Source: an uncultured Bacillota bacterium (GTDB taxonomy: Bacteria; Bacillota_I; Bacilli_A; RF39; UBA660). Taken from it: 64,000 bases of DNA. Under the pieces are notes generated by a model. That model saw only the letters and a program-made list of their open reading frames with translations, had not been told where the DNA came from and ran no database searches. This document shows positions 59,806 to 64,000 of this stretch, piece by piece. Position 1 is the stretch's first letter, and every line of letters starts with the position of its first letter. A program made the position numbers and the translations under genes. The stretch spans positions 53,705-117,704 of the forward strand of contig CAUAFL010000003.1 in the NCBI GenBank assembly GCA_958428295.1. Direction: 5' to 3'.

Positions 59806-60975
59806 TTATTCTAAAGCCTCTAACAAACTGCTTCCTATTTCTGGAGGGGCAATTTCAAAGTTATCAGCGATTGTCGCTCCAATACACGCTAAAGTATCTT
59901 GAATGGGTAACCTTTTGGGATATTTAAAATTTCTGCTATATAAGATCAATGGTACATTTTCCCTCGTATGGTCATTTCCTCTAAAAGTAGGATCATTCCC
60001 ATGGTCAGCTGTAATTATAAATAGATCGTCTGTTTCCAGTTTATTTATAATCATAGGTATTTCTACATCTAATTCTTCAATTGCCTTGGCATACCCTTCC
60101 ACATCTCTTTGGTGCCCAAATAAACTATCAAACTCACATAAATTGACCATGCACAAACCAGTAAATGTTTTATCCATAATACTTGTCAATTTGTTGATAG
60201 CATCTTTGTTAGAACTCGCTTTTAAAGTTTTATTGATACTTTTTTCACTGAATATGTCATTAATTTTTCCAATAGCAATAACATTGTATGAATTATCAGT
60301 CAACTCATCTAAAATAGTTCTTTGAGCAGGTTTAATAGGATAATCTTTTCTACCGGCATGATTAAATTTAAATTTTCCAACTGAGCCAACGAAAGGTTTA
60401 GCAATTACTCTTCCTACTAACCAATCTTCTCTTTTTGTAATTTGTCGTATTTTTTCACAATAATCATAAAGTTGTTCGGCGGAAATAACATCTTCATGAG
60501 CAGCAATTTGTAAATCAGAATCAGCAGAAGTATAAATAATTAAAGAACCGTAATTTAATTGTCTTTCACCCAATTCTTCAATAATCTGCTGATCATTACT
60601 ACATTTATTACCAATTACTCTTCGACCAGTGATTCTTTCTATTTCATCAATTAATTCCATTGGAAAGCCGTTTTTATTAAATGTCTTAAAAGGAATATTA
60701 GAAGTTATTCCCATCATTTCATAGTGACCAGCTATGGTATCTTTTCCTGCATTGTTTGGTTTTGCGATAGTATAATAAGCATCTACATTAGGATTATCAT
60801 CCATGTTTAAGGTATTAAAAAAACCTATTTTTGCTAGATTAGGAATAAATAAATCATAATTATCTTTAATATGGCCTAAGGTGTTGCAACCACTATCACC
60901 ATAGCCAGCTGCATCTTGGGCTTCTCCTACACCTAGTGAATCTAATACCATTAAGAATATTCGTTTAAATTTCAT
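59806..60975 (-). CDS. deoB: Phosphopentomutase
   Basis: Interconverts ribose (or deoxyribose) 1- and 5-phosphates in nucleoside salvage. 389 aa, alkaline-phosphatase superfamily: the N-terminal metal Asp in MVLDSLGVGE, the nucleophile Thr in AGKDTIAGHYEMMG, and the metal ligands in LCEFDSLFGHQRD and ITADHGNDPTFRGNDHTRE. It starts 7 bases after xerD on the minus strand, the same xerD-deoB pair as in B. subtilis (ripX-drm). Confidence 0.96.
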   Translation of the reverse strand: MKFKRIFLMVLDSLGVGEAQDAAGYGDSGCNTLGHIKDNYDLFIPNLAKIGFFNTLNMDDNPNVDAYYTIAKPNNAGKDTIAGHYEMMGITSNIPFKTFNKNGFPMELIDEIERITGRRVIGNKCSNDQQIIEELGERQLNYGSLIIYTSADSDLQIAAHEDVISAEQLYDYCEKIRQITKREDWLVGRVIAKPFVGSVGKFKFNHAGRKDYPIKPAQRTILDELTDNSYNVIAIGKINDIFSEKSINKTLKASSNKDAINKLTSIMDKTFTGLCMVNLCEFDSLFGHQRDVEGYAKAIEELDVEIPMIINKLETDDLFIITADHGNDPTFRGNDHTRENVPLILYSRNFKYPKRLPIQDTLACIGATIADNFEIAPPEIGSSLLEALE

Positions 60976-60982
60976 ATATTTA

Positions 60983-61885
60983 TTATGCTCCTTTTTTCGC
61001 TCTGGGATGATTATTTAAATAATCATTTTTAATTTTTTCATTTGTAATATGCGTATAAATTTTAGTGGTAGAAATATCGGAATGACCTAATAAAATCTGT
61101 ATATTTCTTAAATCGACTCCCCTTTCCAACAAATGCGTTGCAAAAGAATGCCGCAAAGAGTGAGGGGTAATATTTTCGTTTAGGCCTTGAGATTTTAAAA
61201 GTGATTTTAGATTTTTAAAAAAACCTTGCCGCGAGATACCATCTCCTCTAGAATTTAAAAATAGAAAAGGTGTTTGTTTTTTCTTTAATAATTTTGGGCG
61301 CGTTTCTAAATACTCATTAATATAATAAAGTGCCACTTCCCCAATTGGTACTAATCTTTCTTTATTTCCCTTCCCTTTTATCCGTAAAATGGCATTTTTA
61401 AAATCAATATCAAAGACGGTAAGACTAACTAATTCTGATATTCTTAGACCAGCACCATACATCAATTCTAACATAGCTTTATTTCGATAGTCAAATGGAC
61501 TATGAAGAGGAATTTCCAATAATCGATCTACTTCTTCTACACTCAAACTATAAGGTAAGTGCTTTGTAACTTTAGGACGGTCAATAAATTCCATTGGATT
61601 TTGGCTATTTTGTTCTTCTTTTTCTAAATATTTATGAAAATTATTAATCGTTGTTAATTTGTGAGCTACTGTTTTACTATCTTCTTTTCGATTATAACAG
61701 TATTTTAGATAAGCTTCTATCTCCTGTTTTTGTATTTGTGTAGTTGTTTTTATATTTCTTTTTTCTTCTAAGAACTGCAAATAATCTTTTAATTCATAAC
61801 CATATGATTTTAGCGTATTAACAGTTAAGCCTTTTTCATATTCGCAATAGTTAATAAAATTTTCTTTGGCGATTGCTAAATTCAT
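60983..61885 (-). CDS. xerD: Tyrosine recombinase XerC/XerD family
   Basis: A 300-aa recombinase that resolves chromosome dimers at dif with its partner. N-terminal SAM-like core-binding domain (1-95). Catalytic residues: Arg in YGAGLRISELVSL, Lys in GKGNKERLVP, HSLRHSFATHLLERG (His and Arg), GHSDISTT (His) and the nucleophile Tyr in TKIYTHI. XerD is favoured over XerC by the linkage to deoB; the partner is not in the window. Confidence 0.9.
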   Translation of the reverse strand: MNLAIAKENFINYCEYEKGLTVNTLKSYGYELKDYLQFLEEKRNIKTTTQIQKQEIEAYLKYCYNRKEDSKTVAHKLTTINNFHKYLEKEEQNSQNPMEFIDRPKVTKHLPYSLSVEEVDRLLEIPLHSPFDYRNKAMLELMYGAGLRISELVSLTVFDIDFKNAILRIKGKGNKERLVPIGEVALYYINEYLETRPKLLKKKQTPFLFLNSRGDGISRQGFFKNLKSLLKSQGLNENITPHSLRHSFATHLLERGVDLRNIQILLGHSDISTTKIYTHITNEKIKNDYLNNHPRAKKGA

Positions 61886-62101
61886 TGTATCATCCTCTAC
61901 TGTTATTATATACTGAAAAGTTAGGTTTGTAAAAAAGATAATATTAAATTAATAGCGGCTAGTGCGAAAAATAATATACAATAGTATTCTAATATTTGTC
62001 AACCTAAAGGATTTGTGATAGAATAATTCTACTGAAATGACAAAAAATAACAGTAAGTCGGGGATAGAGACTATATAATCATCATAAAAGAGGGTGAGGG
62101 A

Positions 62102-63259
62102 ATGCATATTGTAGGAACGGTTGCTGAGTATAATCCTTTTCATAATGGTCATTTATATCATTTGGAAAAGATCAAAGAGATGTTTCCAGATGCATTAATT
62201 ATTTTAATTTTAAGTGGTAACTTTACACAACGAGGGAATGTTTCTATTTTGGATAAATGGCAAAAAACAGATATTGCTTTAACTGCGGGTGTTGATTTAG
62301 TAGTTGAACTCCCCTTTCCTTTTGCAACTGGTGCTGCCGATATTTTTGCGGAAGGCGCTTTAGGATTGTGTCAGGAATTAGGGGTTACTGATTTTGTATT
62401 TGGTAGTGAATCCAACGATATGGAAGGCATACAGAGGATGGTAGAAGAAGAACTTAATAATCCTGATTTTCCTTCTTTAGTACAAGTTTACCTTAGAATG
62501 GGGAATAATTATCCTACTGCCCTCTCCTTAGCTTTACAAAACCTAACAGGAATTGCTTACCGGTTACCTAATGATCTATTAGGAATTAGCTATGTTAAGG
62601 CTATTTTAAAACATCATTATCCTATTACTCCTCATACGATTCAAAGAACTACTGTCTATCATGATGTTTCATCTCAAGAAAACATTGCTAGTGCTACTAG
62701 TATTAGAAGTAATTTAGCTAATCACATTTCTATTGCACATCAAGTGCCTACCTATACCCTTGATTATCTAAACGACAAAATTGTGCAAATTGATGATTAT
62801 TTTAAGTTATTACAGTATAGAATAGTAATAGAACCCGATTTGACTAAATTTCAACTTGTAGATTCTGGAATGGCTCAAAGACTAAAACAACAAATTATGC
62901 AAGTGACAAGCATTGATGAGTTAATTAAAAGTATTAAAGGTCGTAATGTTACTTATAATAGGATTGCTAGAATGTTATTGTATATTCTCTGCGGTTATAC
63001 TAAGCAATTAGATCAAACCATTCGTAAATTAACTTATTTGCGCCTATTAGGCTTTTCTACAAAGGGGCAAGCTTATCTTAATGAGCATAAGAAAAACTTT
63101 AAATTACCCCTAATTAGTAAGTTTAAACGCAATAAAGATTTATCACTAACCTTTGAATGTCAAGTGAGTACTATCTATGCGCTAGCATTTGCTTGCGAAA
63201 GGCAAACAGAAATTATTAAAAGTGAATATGCACATGCTCCTATTAGAAAGGATGAATAG
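62102..63259 (+). CDS. tmcAL: tRNA(Met) cytidine acetate ligase TmcAL
   Basis: Makes N4-acetylcytidine at C34 of elongator tRNA-Met from acetate and ATP (YlbM family). 385 aa. Nucleotidyltransferase motifs: TVAEYNPFHNGHLYHL at residues 5-20, SGNFTQRGNVSILDKW at about 40-55, VELPFPFATGAADIFAEGAL, and SATSIRSNL (the S-x-T-x-I-R motif; here ASATSIRS). A GAGGGTGAGGGA site precedes the ATG. It is followed by gmk. Confidence 0.94.
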   Translation: MHIVGTVAEYNPFHNGHLYHLEKIKEMFPDALIILILSGNFTQRGNVSILDKWQKTDIALTAGVDLVVELPFPFATGAADIFAEGALGLCQELGVTDFVFGSESNDMEGIQRMVEEELNNPDFPSLVQVYLRMGNNYPTALSLALQNLTGIAYRLPNDLLGISYVKAILKHHYPITPHTIQRTTVYHDVSSQENIASATSIRSNLANHISIAHQVPTYTLDYLNDKIVQIDDYFKLLQYRIVIEPDLTKFQLVDSGMAQRLKQQIMQVTSIDELIKSIKGRNVTYNRIARMLLYILCGYTKQLDQTIRKLTYLRLLGFSTKGQAYLNEHKKNFKLPLISKFKRNKDLSLTFECQVSTIYALAFACERQTEIIKSEYAHAPIRKDE

Positions 63260-63261
63260 AA

Positions 63262-63948
63262 ATGGATAATATGCTTAAAACTAAAAAACAGGGATTATTA
63301 ATTGTTTTATCAGGACCTTCTGGTTGTGGCAAAAACAGTGTTATCAATGAGGTATTAAAAATCCGAAAAAATTGTTGGGTTTCTGTTTCTTGTACTAGTA
63401 GAATGCCTCGAGGAAATGATCAAAATGGTATTGATTATTATTTTTTATCACGGGAAGAATTTGAATGTCAGATTGCTCAAGATTCTTTTTTAGAATATGC
63501 AGAATATGCAGGCAATTATTATGGTACCCCTAAAAAATTTATTCAAGAGCATTTAGATCAGGGGGAAGATGTTATTTTGGAAATTGAAATTCAAGGAGCT
63601 TTAAAGATTAAAGAAAAACTTCCTGAAACTATTTTTATTTTTATTATGCCTCCTACTATGAAAGAATTAAGACGCAGGTTAGAAATGCGTAAGACAGAGG
63701 ATGTAACCAAAATCGATAAGCGATTTAAACGAGCTTATGAAGAAATTAATGAGGTTACTAAATATAATTATGTGGTTGTTAATGATGAGCTTAAAAATGC
63801 TGCTGATAAAGTAAATGCAATTTTAGAAGCTGAACGCTGTCGTGTGGATAGAATTGAAGAGGTTTACTTAAACTCTGAAGAGGAGCGTAGTCATGAAATT
63901 TTATTAGCTGACCAAAAGGATTTTGTTAATCAGGATATTGAATTATAA
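63262..63948 (+). CDS. gmk: Guanylate kinase
   Basis: Phosphorylates GMP to GDP. 228 aa, some 20 longer than usual because of an acidic C-terminal tail (EEVYLNSEEERSHEIL...). The P-loop reads GPSGCGKNSV, where most have GPSGVGKGTV or KST; the Lys is kept. The GMP site has SCTSRMPRGNDQNGIDYYF (normally TTRxPRxGExxGxDYxF) and EYAEYAGNYYGTP. It starts 2 bases after tmcAL. Confidence 0.95.
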   Translation: MDNMLKTKKQGLLIVLSGPSGCGKNSVINEVLKIRKNCWVSVSCTSRMPRGNDQNGIDYYFLSREEFECQIAQDSFLEYAEYAGNYYGTPKKFIQEHLDQGEDVILEIEIQGALKIKEKLPETIFIFIMPPTMKELRRRLEMRKTEDVTKIDKRFKRAYEEINEVTKYNYVVVNDELKNAADKVNAILEAERCRVDRIEEVYLNSEEERSHEILLADQKDFVNQDIEL

Positions 63949-63978
63949 AAAGAAAGGAAATGGTTATCCTTTCTTTTT
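63947..63978 (+). terminator. Terminator after gmk
   Basis: AAAAAGAAAGGA (63947-63958) pairs with TCCTTTCTTTTT (63967-63978), a 12-bp stem with an 8-nt loop. An AGGAGGG just after it (63989-63995) is probably the ribosome site of the next gene, which lies outside the window. Confidence 0.87.
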
Positions 63979-64000
63979 ACTTTTGTAGGAGGGAGTAATA

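Noticed and set aside
59903..60325. A 140-codon open frame on the plus strand
   Set aside because: Fully antisense to deoB, which is a clear gene; no ribosome site or promoter.
1..64000. CRISPR arrays, rRNA genes, prophage, replication origin
   Set aside because: No regularly spaced repeats, no rRNA segments, no clustered DnaA boxes and no phage structural genes were seen in the window.

Overview
The window is about 64 kb of low-GC, gene-dense chromosome from a bacterium of the Firmicutes/Bacilli type. The signs are strong Shine-Dalgarno sites of the GGAGG/GGTGAT kind, sigma-A promoters, TGA used as a stop and TGG as Trp, and B. subtilis-like gene order. It has cell-wall genes (murG, murB, ftsQ), so it is walled and not a true mycoplasma. 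The compact gene set and many orphan genes suggest a small-genome uncultured gut Bacilli lineage (RF39-like); this placement is inference. No rRNA, CRISPR array, prophage or replication origin was seen.

Layout. 1-6.5 kb: end of a ZIP metal transporter, a CmpB-like membrane protein, a phosphohexomutase, then murG-murB-ftsQ, a small membrane protein and a CPBP protease. 6.5-16.1 kb: the translation/RNA operon rimP-nusA-rnpM-infB, an exported orphan, rbfA, a VanY-TruB fusion, rpsO and pnp. ylxQ and ribF, usual members of this cluster, are absent. 16.3-20.7 kb: a two-component system, an SDR enzyme, and an orphan coiled-coil protein overlapping a Qnr-like pentapeptide-repeat protein.

20.8-28.7 kb is an accessory stretch: MerR regulator, tRNA-Arg, tRNA-Met, an ASCH-like protein, an internally deleted IS256 element, a YefM/YoeB toxin-antitoxin pair, tRNA-Thr, a VOC protein, a self-operated GntR-ABC transporter operon and a membrane-bound XRE regulator. 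28.8-36.2 kb: tkt-sirA-yneF (B. subtilis order), tRNA-Gln directly before gltX, a tandem GGDEF-like protein and pepC. 36.2-47.9 kb: exported orphan, a second XRE membrane regulator, a Ca2+-type P-ATPase, tRNA-Glu, a TetR remnant beside an ABC exporter, an orphan and tcdA.

48-54 kb: lexA divergent from a 55-aa membrane peptide with LexA-like operators between them (a likely SOS division-inhibitor arrangement), then polA-mutM and a BcrA/BcrB-like transporter whose ATPase has lost its N-terminus. 54.3-64 kb: pyk, an orphan LytTR regulator, mnmA, an HTH protein, small membrane proteins including a SemiSWEET-like one, a DUF1540 protein, xerD-deoB on the minus strand, then tmcAL and gmk.

The most unusual items are the VanY-TruB fusion, the LexA-controlled micro-membrane protein, the half-length RimP, the Qnr-like/coiled-coil gene pair, and a recurrent very short promoter-to-start arrangement.
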